Positions 42,042-51,485 of a stretch of DNA of 64,000 bases are shown in pieces. Positions within the stretch are counted from its first letter, which is position 1. Every line of letters begins with the position of its first letter. The notes below the pieces were generated by a model. The model saw only the letters and a program-made list of their open reading frames with translations. It did not search any database and was not told where the DNA came from. Location of the stretch: the NCBI GenBank assembly GCA_943913645.1, contig CALTYZ010000002.1:1-64000 (forward strand). The letters are read 5' to 3'. The translations under genes were made by a program, and so were the position numbers. The DNA comes from an uncultured Corynebacterium sp. Lineage in GTDB: Bacteria > Actinomycetota > Actinomycetes > Mycobacteriales > Mycobacteriaceae.

Positions 42042-42950
42042 ATGGGCACTTCTATGAAAGCTAACCGGGGGGCCGAAATTTTCGGCACCACCTGCGTCGC
42101 AATGGTCACGCCGTTTGATTCCGACGGTGAGCTTGATCTGGATGCTGGCCGAGCGTTAGCTGCCCACCTCGTGGACAATGGAATCGACTCACTTGTGCTC
42201 GCCGGCACGACCGGTGAATCCCCAACTACCACAGTTGAGGAAAAACTCGCCCTGCTCCGGGCTGTGAAGGAGGAGGTCGGTGACCGGGCTCGATTGATTG
42301 CTGGTGCTGGAACGAACAACACCCGCTCATCGGTTGAACTTGCCAAAGTCTCCGCATCCGCTGGGGCCGACGCACTGCTGGTGGTCACCCCGTACTATTC
42401 CAAACCTTCCCAGGATGGTTTGCTCGCGCACTTTCGGGCAGTAGCCGAAGCAACAGATTTGCCTATTTGTCTCTATGACATTCCTGGCCGCTCCGGTATC
42501 CCGATTGCTGCACCGACAATCACCGCACTTGCACAGTTGGACAACGTCGCGGCGGTGAAAGACGCCAAGGGCGACCTGTTCGAGGCAGCTGGTCTGATCG
42601 AAACTACGGGCTTGGCCTGGTACTCAGGCGATGATCCGCTCAATCTCCCATGGTTGTCTCTGGGTGCGACTGGTTTCATCTCTGTTGTTGGGCATGCAGC
42701 CCCGCAGGCGCTTCGCGAGTTACTCACGAGTTTTGAGGCCGGCGACCTCGCCCGCGCGCGGGAAATCAACGCCGGCACCCTGAACGTGCTTGCAAAGCAG
42801 CAAGCATTGCTTGGGGGTGCCACATTTGCTAAAGCCGCCTTGCGTCTGCAGGGCATTGACGTTGGGGACCCAAGGCTGCCTGTCGTTGCGGCGACGGGTG
42901 AACAGCTTGAGGTCCTCCGAGACGATATGGAGAAGACTGGAGTCCTTTAA
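42042..42950 (+). CDS. dapA: 4-hydroxy-tetrahydrodipicolinate synthase
   Basis: 302 residues. Condenses pyruvate with aspartate semialdehyde, the first committed step of lysine/diaminopimelate synthesis. GTTGESPTTT, the catalytic Tyr in LLVVTPYYSKPSQ and the Schiff-base Lys in VAAVKDAKGD are present. ATG 42042 follows a -10 by 8 nt; ATG 42054 is an alternative. It ends 2 bp before rnj. Confidence 0.96.
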   Translation: MGTSMKANRGAEIFGTTCVAMVTPFDSDGELDLDAGRALAAHLVDNGIDSLVLAGTTGESPTTTVEEKLALLRAVKEEVGDRARLIAGAGTNNTRSSVELAKVSASAGADALLVVTPYYSKPSQDGLLAHFRAVAEATDLPICLYDIPGRSGIPIAAPTITALAQLDNVAAVKDAKGDLFEAAGLIETTGLAWYSGDDPLNLPWLSLGATGFISVVGHAAPQALRELLTSFEAGDLARAREINAGTLNVLAKQQALLGGATFAKAALRLQGIDVGDPRLPVVAATGEQLEVLRDDMEKTGVL

Positions 42951-42952
42951 AT

Positions 42953-44986
42953 ATGAATGAACCCCGTAGCCGCTCACGCAAGGTGACGCGGAAGGCAGGC
43001 CCGCCAGAGGCAGACCAGCAGCCGGTGTTCCAAGCGCCTGACGCGCACGCTGCTCAGCACGATACTCGTGGAAGTGATTCAAGTGCGCGCGGTGGTAGCG
43101 CCGCTGCTCATGGTGGCAGCAGTGGGGGAGGCGGCAACAACGGCAGCGGTGGCAACGGCCGAAACCGGCGCCGGGGCCGGGGCCGTGGTGGCAGTCATGG
43201 TGGCGGCGATCGGCGCAATCCGGTGAAATCCATGCAGGGCGCTGACCTTACGAAACGCTTACCAGCCCCCCCGAAAGCGGCGAAGAACACACTGCGCATT
43301 TATGCGCTGGGTGGCATCTCCGAAGTGGGAAGAAACATGACCGTGTTCGAATACGACGGTCGGTTGCTCATCGTTGACTGTGGTGTCCTCTTTCCTAACT
43401 CCGGAGAGCCCGGTGTAGACCTGGTCCTTCCAGATTTCGGCCCGATAGAGAACAAGCTCGACAACATTGAAGCGCTCGTTGTCACCCACGGGCATGAAGA
43501 CCACATCGGTGCTATCCCGTGGTTGCTGAAACTGCGGCCAGACATCCCGATTTACTCTTCACGCTTCACCAACGCGCTGATCGCGGCAAAGACGCAGGAG
43601 CATCGCCAACGTCCGAAGTTGCATGAGGTCAATAAAGATTCCTCCATCAATGTTGGTCCATTTCGTGTGCGATTCTGGCATGTCAACCACTCCATCCCGG
43701 AGTGTCTCGGAGTTTCGATCAAAACGGGTGCTGGGCATGTGGTCATGACCGGAGACGTCAAGGTCGATCAGACACCGTACGACGGCAAGCCCACCGATAT
43801 CCCAGCGTTGGCCCGCTTTGGGGATGAAGGCGTCGACCTATTTATGTGCGACTCCACCAACGCCACGATCCCCGGCATTTCAGCATCAGAGGCGGGGATA
43901 GAAGAAACCCTGACGCGACTTGTTGCGCAGGCGCGTCAGCGAGTCGTCATAGCCTCATTCGCCTCCAATGTCTCGCGCGTGCAGATGGCGATTAACGCTG
44001 CCGTCGCCAACCACCGCAAGGTCGCTTTCAACGGTCGCTCCATGCTGCGGAATATGGAGATCGCCGAGAAAATGAGCTTGTTGAAGGCGCCCAAGGGCAC
44101 GATCATCCCGATTGAAGAAGCAGCGAAGATGGCGCCGCATAAGACGTTGCTCATCACCACCGGAACACAGGGTGAACCGATGGCGGCGTTGTCGAGGATG
44201 TCACGGCGCGAACACCGTCAGATCACTGTGCGAGATGGCGATACGATCATCTTGTCCTCATCGCTGATTCCGGGCAATGAGGAAGCAGTGTTCGCGGTGA
44301 TCAATAATCTGGCCCAGATCGGGGCGCATGTCATTACAAATGAGGATGCCCACGTGCATGCCTCCGGTCACGGCTATGCCGGTGAGCTACTCATGCTCTA
44401 CAACGCTGCTCGTCCATCTTGTGCAATGCCGGTCCACGGCGAATGGCGGCACATGCGCGCGAACAAAGCCCTTGCGATCTCAACCGGAGTCCGGCCAGAG
44501 AACACTGCATTGGCGCAAAACGGTGTGGTAGTTGACATGGTCAAAGGCAAAGTGAAGGTGGTGGGGCAGTACCAGGTTGGTCAGCTCTATGTTGACGGTG
44601 AAACCATGGGTGACGTCGATCCTGACGTCTTGGCGGATCGCACGTCGCTGGCGTCGGGCGGTGTTGTCTCTATCACTTGCGTGATCGATGACCGCACTGG
44701 TCGTTTGCTGGAGGCACCGCGGGTGTCTACAACTGGCTTCTCTGAAGATGACCGCGATTTCAACAAACAGGTCGTCGAGGGTGTGGAGACAGTGATGGGT
44801 GACCTTGCTGCTGAGGGTGAAAACGATCCCTACCGGATGGTGCAGCACCTGCGACGCAAGGTGTCGCGCGCCATTGTGCAAAAGTACAAACGTGAACCGG
44901 TCATTCTGCCTACCGTGGTGCCGATGGCGGCAGAGAACGCCCCGATTGGTGACGATGAGGTGCACGCCTCACGCGAATCGCTGTAA
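42953..44986 (+). CDS. rnj: Ribonuclease J
   Basis: 677 residues. A metallo-beta-lactamase/beta-CASP RNase with endo- and 5'-3' exonuclease activity. The first 100 residues are disordered and Gly/Ser/Arg-rich (GGSSGGGGNNGSGGNGRNRR). Then LGGISEVGRNMTVFEYDG, the zinc motif VTHGHEDHIGAIPWL near residues 177-191, VVMTGDVKVDQTP, and the beta-CASP segments TGTQGEPMAALSRM and ASGHGYAGEL. GGAG lies upstream. It probably shares the dapA transcript, since only 2 bp separate them. Confidence 0.96.
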   Translation: MNEPRSRSRKVTRKAGPPEADQQPVFQAPDAHAAQHDTRGSDSSARGGSAAAHGGSSGGGGNNGSGGNGRNRRRGRGRGGSHGGGDRRNPVKSMQGADLTKRLPAPPKAAKNTLRIYALGGISEVGRNMTVFEYDGRLLIVDCGVLFPNSGEPGVDLVLPDFGPIENKLDNIEALVVTHGHEDHIGAIPWLLKLRPDIPIYSSRFTNALIAAKTQEHRQRPKLHEVNKDSSINVGPFRVRFWHVNHSIPECLGVSIKTGAGHVVMTGDVKVDQTPYDGKPTDIPALARFGDEGVDLFMCDSTNATIPGISASEAGIEETLTRLVAQARQRVVIASFASNVSRVQMAINAAVANHRKVAFNGRSMLRNMEIAEKMSLLKAPKGTIIPIEEAAKMAPHKTLLITTGTQGEPMAALSRMSRREHRQITVRDGDTIILSSSLIPGNEEAVFAVINNLAQIGAHVITNEDAHVHASGHGYAGELLMLYNAARPSCAMPVHGEWRHMRANKALAISTGVRPENTALAQNGVVVDMVKGKVKVVGQYQVGQLYVDGETMGDVDPDVLADRTSLASGGVVSITCVIDDRTGRLLEAPRVSTTGFSEDDRDFNKQVVEGVETVMGDLAAEGENDPYRMVQHLRRKVSRAIVQKYKREPVILPTVVPMAAENAPIGDDEVHASRESL

Positions 44987-45046
44987 TCAGTGGGGCAGAC
45001 GCTGCGACCAGTCCGTAACCAAACGGAAAGATCTCGCCCTCGGCAG

Positions 45047-45052
45047 TAGGCT
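45047..45052 (+). promoter_or_regulatory. -10 element of the TIGR03085 gene, leaderless
   Basis: TAGGCT with 7 nt to ATG 45060. Upstream bases have no RBS. Confidence 0.55.
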
Positions 45053-45059
45053 AGGCGAC

Positions 45060-45686
45060 ATGTCTTTTGCACAGAAGGAACGTGAACGCCTTGCCCAGTT
45101 ATTGCTCGAACTCGGTCCTGACGCACCAACGCTCAATGATGGATGGCAGACGAAAGACCTCGCCGTTCACCTGCTTATTCGGGAGCGAAAGCCACTAGCC
45201 GCCGCCGGTATTGTGCTACCGGTAGCACAATCGCTGTTGCATCGCGAAGAACAGCAACAGCATGCTCGCAGCTATGAAGACGTGGTGCGCGAGTGGTCTG
45301 CTGGCCCCCCTGCCTTCATTGCGCCGATCAATACCGCGATGAACACCGCTGAACACTTCATCCATCATGAGGATGTGCGCCGTGGGGGTGGAGTTGTTGA
45401 ACCTCGTGAATTTAGCCGCGAGGTCGACCGCCAACTGATGCAGTTGGTAAAACGTTTCGGCCGGTTAGTGTTGCGCAAGTCTCCGATCCCGATTGTCCTC
45501 ACGCCGCCAACGCTGCCTCCAGTTACTGTCGGTGGTCAGGCGGGTGTTGCAGAGCGGGGAGATAATGTGGCGCGGGTGTTCGGTTCTCCGGGCGAGTTGC
45601 TTCTTTGGGTATCGGGGCGCGACGCGGTCGACATTACGCTAGGCGGAAACAGTGAAGCGCTTACGGGCTTCAAGCGAGCGATGTGA
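45060..45686 (+). CDS. TIGR03085 family (DinB/mycothiol-maleylpyruvate isomerase-like) protein
   Basis: 208 residues. The N-terminus RERLAQLLLELGPDAPTLND, then GWQTKDLAVHLLIRERKP, and NTAEHFIHHEDVRRG belong to the actinobacterial TIGR03085 family with a DinB-like four-helix fold. The His residues in AVHLL, EHFIHHED resemble the metal site of mycothiol-dependent enzymes. A metal-binding mycothiol transferase or isomerase is a family-level inference; the substrate is unknown. Leaderless start at ATG 45060. Confidence 0.82.
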   Translation: MSFAQKERERLAQLLLELGPDAPTLNDGWQTKDLAVHLLIRERKPLAAAGIVLPVAQSLLHREEQQQHARSYEDVVREWSAGPPAFIAPINTAMNTAEHFIHHEDVRRGGGVVEPREFSREVDRQLMQLVKRFGRLVLRKSPIPIVLTPPTLPPVTVGGQAGVAERGDNVARVFGSPGELLLWVSGRDAVDITLGGNSEALTGFKRAM

Positions 45687-45796
45687 CACATGCACCTGAC
45701 GTTGGACATCCGAGGTCTGGGATTTACCGTTCGTCGAAACAATGGTGAGTCCTGCCGGTTGTGCGGTAACTTGTGAGCGGTACTTTGTAGGAAGCT

Positions 45797-45836
45797 GACA
45801 GTCCGTGCGTGCCCGAAGGGGTGTGCGGGGGCTGTC
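45797..45836 (+). other. Long 18-bp hairpin with a 4-nt loop upstream of ftsK
   Basis: Two 18-nt arms around GAAG pair at 17 of 18 positions, counting four to five G-U pairs; the ends are GACAG and CTGTC. It lies 110 bp after the TIGR03085 gene and 88 bp before the ftsK -10. No T-tract follows. It could be a terminator remnant, a small RNA or an attenuator. On the minus strand several wobble pairs become A-C mismatches, so the plus-strand RNA is the likely folded form. Confidence 0.45.
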
Positions 45837-45923
45837 TCATACTGGGGGAATGGCCTCGTAGCACGTCTGAACACTTCAGCTAAAGGCTTGTGTGGCGTGA
45901 GTGGATAATGGGGCAGGAGATAC

Positions 45924-45929
45924 TAGAGT
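45924..45929 (+). promoter_or_regulatory. -10 element of ftsK, leaderless
   Basis: TAGAGT with 7 nt to ATG 45937. This is the evidence for that start over the in-frame codon at 45901. Confidence 0.55.
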
Positions 45930-45936
45930 TTCAATC

Positions 45937-48900
45937 ATGCGTGCAAAAAACACCTCATTTCGCTCATCGCGTACCCAATCCGGTCCTCGTGGGCGTGCAT
46001 CTGCTGGTCGCGCTGCGAGTGGGGTGAAAGAAGCGACGGGGCGCGAGACAACAATCTCGCGGATGACCACCCACCCGCAAACATCGTCCATCGTTGCGAC
46101 CCAGACCACGGATGAACGCGTCGGGTCTGCCACGCAGGCGATCGGTGGTTCACTATCTGCAGCGCTGAAACGAATGGGATCGGCGTTTTCGCGAAACCGA
46201 GCTACCGATGATCCACAACGCATTGAACTAAGAGGCCCGAAGGAGGCTATAAAGGCTAACGCTGTCGCGGATCGGCGACAACGAGACCACAACGAGATGC
46301 AAGAAGGCCGTGGAACTATGTACGACAACAGCCAACCAGAAACGGAGGACACAACGACGGTGTTCTCTCGGCACGCCGACGCGTGGGGTCTTGTACTCAT
46401 CGGCCTCGCCGCTGTCATTGGCGCGTCTGTATGGATGGACGTCGCAGGCCCAGTGGGGCATGCAATTGCACAAGCATGCCACTGGGTTATTGGGGCCGGG
46501 GCGTTGATTCTGCCCGTGGTGCTGGTGGGCCTGGCAATAGCGCTCATGCTGAACGTGCAGACACCGCCTTCCGTTCGCCGTCGTGTAGCGCTCGGGCTTT
46601 GCATCATCGCTGTTGCGATGATGGGGATGGTGCACGTTTTCGCCGGTAATCCGTCTGACTGGGAGACCCGCCGCATTGCTGGCGGTGCCATCGGTGCGGT
46701 ACTCGGGGGCGTTCTCGACGCAGCGTTTAGCGCGTATGTCGCGGTGCCGTTGCTCGGACTGGTCATTGTTTACGGTGCGCTCAAGACCACAGGCATTACT
46801 GTCCGGCAGGCGTATGACTATCTTCGGCTTCGTGTCTCTGCTGTGTTTAGTCGGGAGCACCGGGATCAACGCCGTCGCATGCGCGCTGAGAAAAATGCAG
46901 AAAGCACGGATCTCTATAGCCATGTCGACCGTGACCTGGATGACATTGCCGAGGGGCGCGAACGTCAACCACACCCGACTGCCGCGGCGGTTGCGCAGCC
47001 CATTGACAATGAGCGCCCGGCGCGGAAACGCAAACGTCGTCGACGCCGGAACCCAGCTGACAACTACCCAGCTGAAAGCAATAGCCGCGACGCCAACCTC
47101 TATGACATGGCAGACGAGGTTGCAGGCAGCACTCAAGATGCTGAATATGCCGGAGCGTCCGGTTTTGCGGAGGACACCGCTGAGCTCGGGCCGGCTAAAA
47201 AAACGAAGGGCGGGCATGACACTGATGAGATCGGTGTCACCCGCAACGCTCGCACCGATTATGCCACCGCTGAGAGCGAAAACCCCACCGTGGCGCTTTC
47301 CCGTACTACGGAAACAGCCGCACCACCTGTTGATGGGCAAGACGCCGAGGCGGTGAGTCAAGCCGACAGTCCTGACGCGGTGGGCAGTTCCCGCGAGGCG
47401 ATGCGGCAGGCGATCATTTCGCGTAGCGGCATCGATGCCGCAGCAGTTCCGGCGTCAACACCGAAATCGGAACTGCAAAAGCCAGCAGCAAAGCCAAAGA
47501 AGCGCACACCCGAGGTTGTCTCCAATTATGTGTTGCCCACCACTGACTTGCTGGTGCCGGGTGCAGCGCCGAAGACGCGGACTGAAGCTAACGACCGGAT
47601 GATCGAAGCAATCACAGATGTCTTCGAGGAGTTCAACGTTGATGCTAAAGTCACCGGGTTCTCACGTGGGCCAACAGTCACGCGCTATGAGGTTGAGCTT
47701 GGGCCAGGGGTGAAGGTTTCCAAGATTACGAACTTGCAGTCCAACCTTGCCTACGCGGTAGCGACCGATAACGTGCGGTTGCTGACACCTATCCCAGGCA
47801 AATCGGCAGTAGGCATTGAGGTCCCGAATCAAGATCGGGAAATGGTACGACTGCGGGATGTACTCGAAGCGCCAAAAGTCACCGCTGAGGCAGACCCGAT
47901 GCTCATCGGGCTCGGCAAGGACATTGAGGGCGATTTTGTTGCTGCGAGTGTGCAGAAGATGCCGCATTTGCTGGTCGCCGGTTCCACCGGCTCCGGTAAG
48001 TCAGCATTTGTGAACTCCATGCTGGTCTCGTTGCTGACTCGTGCGACTCCTGAAGAAGTACGTCTCATTTTGGTCGACCCGAAGATGGTCGAGCTGACAC
48101 CCTACGAGGGCATTCCACATCTCATTACCCCGATCATTACTCAGCCGAAGAAAGCTGCCGCCGCGTTGCAGTGGTTGGTCGAGGAGATGGAGCAGCGCTA
48201 TATGGATATGAAGTCCGCGCGGGTGCGTCACATCAAAGACTTCAACCGAAAGGTCCGGTCAGGAGACTTGACGGCACCTCCAGGTTCGGAGCGGGAAATG
48301 CGTCCCTACCCGTTCATTGTTTGTGTGGTCGATGAGCTTGCAGACTTGATGATGACAGCACCGAAGGAGATCGAGGATTCGATCGTGCGAATCACGCAAA
48401 AGGCTCGCGCGGCCGGTATCCACTTGGTGCTTGCCACCCAGCGGCCATCAGTAGATGTGGTGACCGGTTTGATCAAGACCAACGTGCCGTCTCGTTTGGC
48501 GTTCGCCACTTCATCGCTTACCGACTCACGGGTGATCCTGGACCAAGGAGGCGCTGAGAAGCTCATCGGCATGGGCGATGGCTTGTTCATCCCGCAGGGG
48601 GCTGGCAAACCGCAGCGTCTGCAGGGCGCGTTCGTTACCGACGATGAGATTCAGGCGGTTGTAGATGCGGCGCGCGAGCAAGACGAACCGGATTACGTCG
48701 AAGGCGTCACCGAGGAAAAGGCCCCTGAAGGAAAAGTCATCGATGACGACATCGGCAAAGACATGGATGATCTCCTTGAGGCAGTCGAACTCGTCGTTAC
48801 CGCGCAGCTGGGGTCGACATCGATGCTGCAGCGCAAGCTTCGGATCGGTTTTGCGAAGGCCGGTCGGTTAATGGATTTAATGGAATCGCGCGGGGTTGTT

Positions 48901-49158
48901 GGCCCATCGGAGGGGTCGAAGGCGCGCGAGGTGCTGGTCAAGCCAGAGGAGCTTGAAACCATCATCTGGATGATCAAGGGTGCCGATCCTGCTGAAGCTC
49001 CGAAAGAGGAGCCGTCGCATTTCGACGAGGCCGCTGACGACGCAGACGAGGCAGACGGTCTTGATGAAGTTGCCGTTGAAGATGGCGACGACACTGACGG
49101 TGCAGATCAAACCCGGACGGTGCAAGCAACCTACAACCCGACTGGTGGCGCGGTGTAA
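45937..49158 (+). CDS. ftsK: DNA translocase FtsK/SpoIIIE
   Basis: 1073 residues from ATG 45937. FtsK pumps DNA through the division septum. A basic N-terminal region (1-130) precedes four membrane segments (about 145-290), a long acidic linker, then the motor: alpha domain from about 520, Walker A AGSTGSGKSAF near residue 683, Walker B IVCVVDELADLMM and ATQRPSVDVVTGLIK. The C-terminal gamma winged helix (SMLQRKLRIGFAKAGRLMDL) reads KOPS-type polarity sequences. An acidic tail closes it. About 35 extra residues upstream of the usual start would come with the 45901 codon. Confidence 0.94.
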   Translation: MRAKNTSFRSSRTQSGPRGRASAGRAASGVKEATGRETTISRMTTHPQTSSIVATQTTDERVGSATQAIGGSLSAALKRMGSAFSRNRATDDPQRIELRGPKEAIKANAVADRRQRDHNEMQEGRGTMYDNSQPETEDTTTVFSRHADAWGLVLIGLAAVIGASVWMDVAGPVGHAIAQACHWVIGAGALILPVVLVGLAIALMLNVQTPPSVRRRVALGLCIIAVAMMGMVHVFAGNPSDWETRRIAGGAIGAVLGGVLDAAFSAYVAVPLLGLVIVYGALKTTGITVRQAYDYLRLRVSAVFSREHRDQRRRMRAEKNAESTDLYSHVDRDLDDIAEGRERQPHPTAAAVAQPIDNERPARKRKRRRRRNPADNYPAESNSRDANLYDMADEVAGSTQDAEYAGASGFAEDTAELGPAKKTKGGHDTDEIGVTRNARTDYATAESENPTVALSRTTETAAPPVDGQDAEAVSQADSPDAVGSSREAMRQAIISRSGIDAAAVPASTPKSELQKPAAKPKKRTPEVVSNYVLPTTDLLVPGAAPKTRTEANDRMIEAITDVFEEFNVDAKVTGFSRGPTVTRYEVELGPGVKVSKITNLQSNLAYAVATDNVRLLTPIPGKSAVGIEVPNQDREMVRLRDVLEAPKVTAEADPMLIGLGKDIEGDFVAASVQKMPHLLVAGSTGSGKSAFVNSMLVSLLTRATPEEVRLILVDPKMVELTPYEGIPHLITPIITQPKKAAAALQWLVEEMEQRYMDMKSARVRHIKDFNRKVRSGDLTAPPGSEREMRPYPFIVCVVDELADLMMTAPKEIEDSIVRITQKARAAGIHLVLATQRPSVDVVTGLIKTNVPSRLAFATSSLTDSRVILDQGGAEKLIGMGDGLFIPQGAGKPQRLQGAFVTDDEIQAVVDAAREQDEPDYVEGVTEEKAPEGKVIDDDIGKDMDDLLEAVELVVTAQLGSTSMLQRKLRIGFAKAGRLMDLMESRGVVGPSEGSKAREVLVKPEELETIIWMIKGADPAEAPKEEPSHFDEAADDADEADGLDEVAVEDGDDTDGADQTRTVQATYNPTGGAV

Positions 49159-49217
49159 ACGCATCTTTCTGGGCTGTGATGCGTCTGCACTCGCGACCGT
49201 GTAGCGTTGACTGCTTG

Positions 49218-49363
49218 TGGAGGGGAGTACCCCGTAATCGTTCTGAACCGTCAGCACGGAAGCTGCCGCGGCGTCATTCGTTGACACGCGAAGGCCCCGG
49301 TTAGAACAGCCCGCGCGGCGGGGGAGACCTCCGGTCTGAAATCAATCACGTCGACCGGAGGTC
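49218..49363 (+). promoter_or_regulatory. yybP-ykoY-type Mn2+ riboswitch before the TerC gene
   Basis: The leader contains the family's hallmark GGGGAGTA (49222-49229) and, about 100 nt on, GGGGAGACCTC (49321-49331), plus the GTCAGCAC and GACACG blocks between. GACCTCCGGTC (49326-49336) can pair perfectly with GACCGGAGGTC (49353-49363), which contains the GGAGG Shine-Dalgarno of the downstream gene. The aptamer's 3' part and the SD-blocking hairpin therefore compete, giving a translational switch. The family is known to sense Mn2+ and to control TerC/Alx genes. Confidence 0.8.
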
Positions 49364-49369
49364 CGTACT

Positions 49370-50533
49370 GTGGAAGTTTCTCTCTGGCTGTGGATTGTCA
49401 CCTCGGTGGTAATTCTCGGGTTTTTCATTTTCGATTTTGTGTCGCATGTGCGCACGCCACACGAGCCCTCGATCAAGGAATCCGGTGGCTGGGCAGCGTT
49501 TTACATGGCGATGGCGAGTGTGTTCGGTGGCCTTGTCTGGTGGCTATGGGATGCAGAACACGGGGTGCAATTCTTCACCGGCTATATCACCGAGCTGTCC
49601 TTGTCTGTCGACAACCTCTTTGTCTTCGCGCTCATTATGGGCGCATTCAAGATTCCTCGTGCGTATCAGCAAAAAGTCCTGCTCATCGGTATTGTAATCG
49701 CGCTGGCGTGCCGTCTCGTCTTCATCTTGCTTGGAGCCGCGATCCTTGAGGCGTGGTCTGACGCTTTCTATCTCTTCGCGCTGTTCTTGCTGTACACGGC
49801 TGTCAAACTCGTCTACGACGAGGTGACGGACCAGCCGGATCAAGATCCCAACGACATGTTCGTGGTTAAAACGCTGCGGCGCATCATTCCGGTGACGGAG
49901 TCGTACCACGGAGACCGGCTTGCTTCGGTTACGCAAACAGGAAAGAAGGCTGTCACCCCTCTTTTTGTTGCGCTGCTCGCGATTGGCTTCATTGATGTCA
50001 TGTTCGCGTTCGATTCGATCCCGGCGATCTACGGCATCACGCAGGAACCGTTCTTGGTTTTCACTGCAAATGCATTCGCGCTGCTCGGGCTTCGGCAGCT
50101 CTATTTCCTGCTCAACGGACTTCTGGACAAACTTGTCTACCTGCCGTACGGCTTAGCGATCATTCTCGGGTTTATTGGCGTGAAGCTTCTGCTCCACGCG
50201 CTGCACGAGAATGGCTTGCCGTTTATCAACAGCGGGCAGCCTGTCAGCGTGCCCGAGATCGGCACAAGCTTGTCGCTTTTGGTCATTGTGGGCGTCTTGG
50301 CAGGCACCGCTATCGCGTCCATCATGAAGGATCGCAGCGATATCAAGGCTGGTCGCAAGGATCCACATGGGCCTAAGTACCACATCGATCACGACGACCA
50401 TGGCAATCGCCGCAAGGTTGATGCAAAGGGCCACCACCTCGAGTGGATTGATGATCCGGCGACTTCCGGCAAAGGTGATCACACCGCGACAGGTTCACGC
50501 GAGACGGCCCACCTGGATGTACCCAAAGGCTGA
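49370..50533 (+). CDS. TerC-family membrane protein (probable Mn2+ exporter)
   Basis: 387 residues with about nine membrane segments. TerC motifs: FFTGYITELSLSVDNLFVFALI and FVALLAIGFIDVMFAFDSIPA (read as SVDNLFVFALI and FAFDSIPAIYG), whose Asp residues are conserved in the family. The C-terminal 75 residues are cytoplasmic, His/Asp/Lys-rich (YHIDHDDHGNRRKVDAKGHH), possibly metal-binding. GTG start with GGAGG 8 nt upstream inside a riboswitch hairpin. Alx/TerC proteins lower cytoplasmic Mn2+; the riboswitch supports Mn2+ as the substrate. Confidence 0.9.
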   Translation: MEVSLWLWIVTSVVILGFFIFDFVSHVRTPHEPSIKESGGWAAFYMAMASVFGGLVWWLWDAEHGVQFFTGYITELSLSVDNLFVFALIMGAFKIPRAYQQKVLLIGIVIALACRLVFILLGAAILEAWSDAFYLFALFLLYTAVKLVYDEVTDQPDQDPNDMFVVKTLRRIIPVTESYHGDRLASVTQTGKKAVTPLFVALLAIGFIDVMFAFDSIPAIYGITQEPFLVFTANAFALLGLRQLYFLLNGLLDKLVYLPYGLAIILGFIGVKLLLHALHENGLPFINSGQPVSVPEIGTSLSLLVIVGVLAGTAIASIMKDRSDIKAGRKDPHGPKYHIDHDDHGNRRKVDAKGHHLEWIDDPATSGKGDHTATGSRETAHLDVPKG

Positions 50534-50548
50534 GGGAACAGGCACGCG

Positions 50549-50839
50549 CTATGAGGCGAAAATATTTGAGACCGGGTTCCACTCTCGGATCTCGCGTGCA
50601 GCGAGCGCATTGGCAGTAGCGTATGGGTCCTGATCCATGATCGAAGCCGCGTCGTCTTTGGTTGCAGAATCAGGAAGCTGAATGATGATCAACGCCTGGC
50701 CGCCGTCAAGGTAGGGCCCTGAGCCTACGATTCTCCCGAGGCCAAGTTGTGAGGCGATGAACTCTCGGTGGGTCGGGCGGGTTGCGTCCACCAGTTCCGT
50801 ATTTTCGCCATAAGTATAGGTGCATGCGAAGTACTTCAT
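50549..50839 (-). CDS. YciI-family protein
   Basis: 96 residues from ATG 50839. A ferredoxin-like dimeric alpha/beta fold is expected from FACTYTYGENTELVDATRPT, REFIASQLGLGRIVGSGPY (with the conserved His in RPTHREF), and DQDPYATANALAA near the C-terminus. The conserved His-Asp pair is the presumed active site; substrates of this family are mostly unknown. TAGACT ends 7 nt before the ATG, so leaderless. Divergent from pgsA. Confidence 0.86.
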   Translation of the reverse strand: MKYFACTYTYGENTELVDATRPTHREFIASQLGLGRIVGSGPYLDGGQALIIIQLPDSATKDDAASIMDQDPYATANALAAREIREWNPVSNIFAS

Positions 50840-50846
50840 GGGAGGC

Positions 50847-50878
50847 AGTCTAGGCGGTAAGAGCACGATAGGTAGTGT
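50847..50878. promoter_or_regulatory. Back-to-back leaderless promoters of yciI and pgsA
   Basis: Minus strand TAGACT (50847-50852) ends 7 nt before ATG 50839. Plus strand TAGTGT (50873-50878) ends 7 nt before GTG 50886. Confidence 0.6.
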
Positions 50879-50885
50879 GGTCTAT

Positions 50886-51485
50886 GTGAGTGACCCAACC
50901 CGCCCGACGTCCGTGCCGGGTGAAGCATCGTCAGATACGGCGAAGCCGGATTCGACGAAGCAATCCAACTGGAACCTGCCGAATGTATTGACTTCTGCGC
51001 GGATTTTATTCATCCCCGTGTTCGCGTGGGCTGTGCTTGCACAACATTGGTGGTGGGCATTTGGGCTGTTTGTCGCGCTTATGATCACGGACAAGCTCGA
51101 CGGGGACATTGCTCGCGCGCGTGGGCTCGTCACAGATTTTGGAAAAATCGCAGACCCAATTGCAGATAAAGCGTTGATGATCACCGCACTCGTGACGTTG
51201 AACATCGCAAGTACGTTGCCCGTCTGGATTTCTGTGGTGATCATTGCTCGTGAACTGGGGATCACGGCCTGGCGTATGTGGATGTTGCAGCACGGGAAGG
51301 TCGTACCAGCCTCAAAGGGGGGCAAGATCAAGACGGCCCTGCAAGCATTAGGGGTGGGCTTGTGGCTTTGTCCCCTGCCATCCTGGATGGATGCGCCGAC
51401 GCTGGTAGTGATGTTGGCTGCAGTCGCGATCACCGTCGTGACAGGGGTGCAGTATCTGATCGATGCGGAAAGGGTAAACCGATGA
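50886..51485 (+). CDS. pgsA: CDP-diacylglycerol-glycerol-3-phosphate 3-phosphatidyltransferase
   Basis: 199 residues from GTG 50886. Makes phosphatidylglycerophosphate at the membrane. The CDP-alcohol phosphotransferase signature DxxDGxxAR...GxxxDxxxD is seen as TDKLDGDIARARGLVTDFGK then IADPIADKALM. Four membrane segments. The position before cinA and clgR is the conserved pgsA-cinA-clgR order, and the gene overlaps cinA by 4 bp. The GTG start is set by the leaderless -10; the frame is open to 50820. Confidence 0.91.
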   Translation: MSDPTRPTSVPGEASSDTAKPDSTKQSNWNLPNVLTSARILFIPVFAWAVLAQHWWWAFGLFVALMITDKLDGDIARARGLVTDFGKIADPIADKALMITALVTLNIASTLPVWISVVIIARELGITAWRMWMLQHGKVVPASKGGKIKTALQALGVGLWLCPLPSWMDAPTLVVMLAAVAITVVTGVQYLIDAERVNR

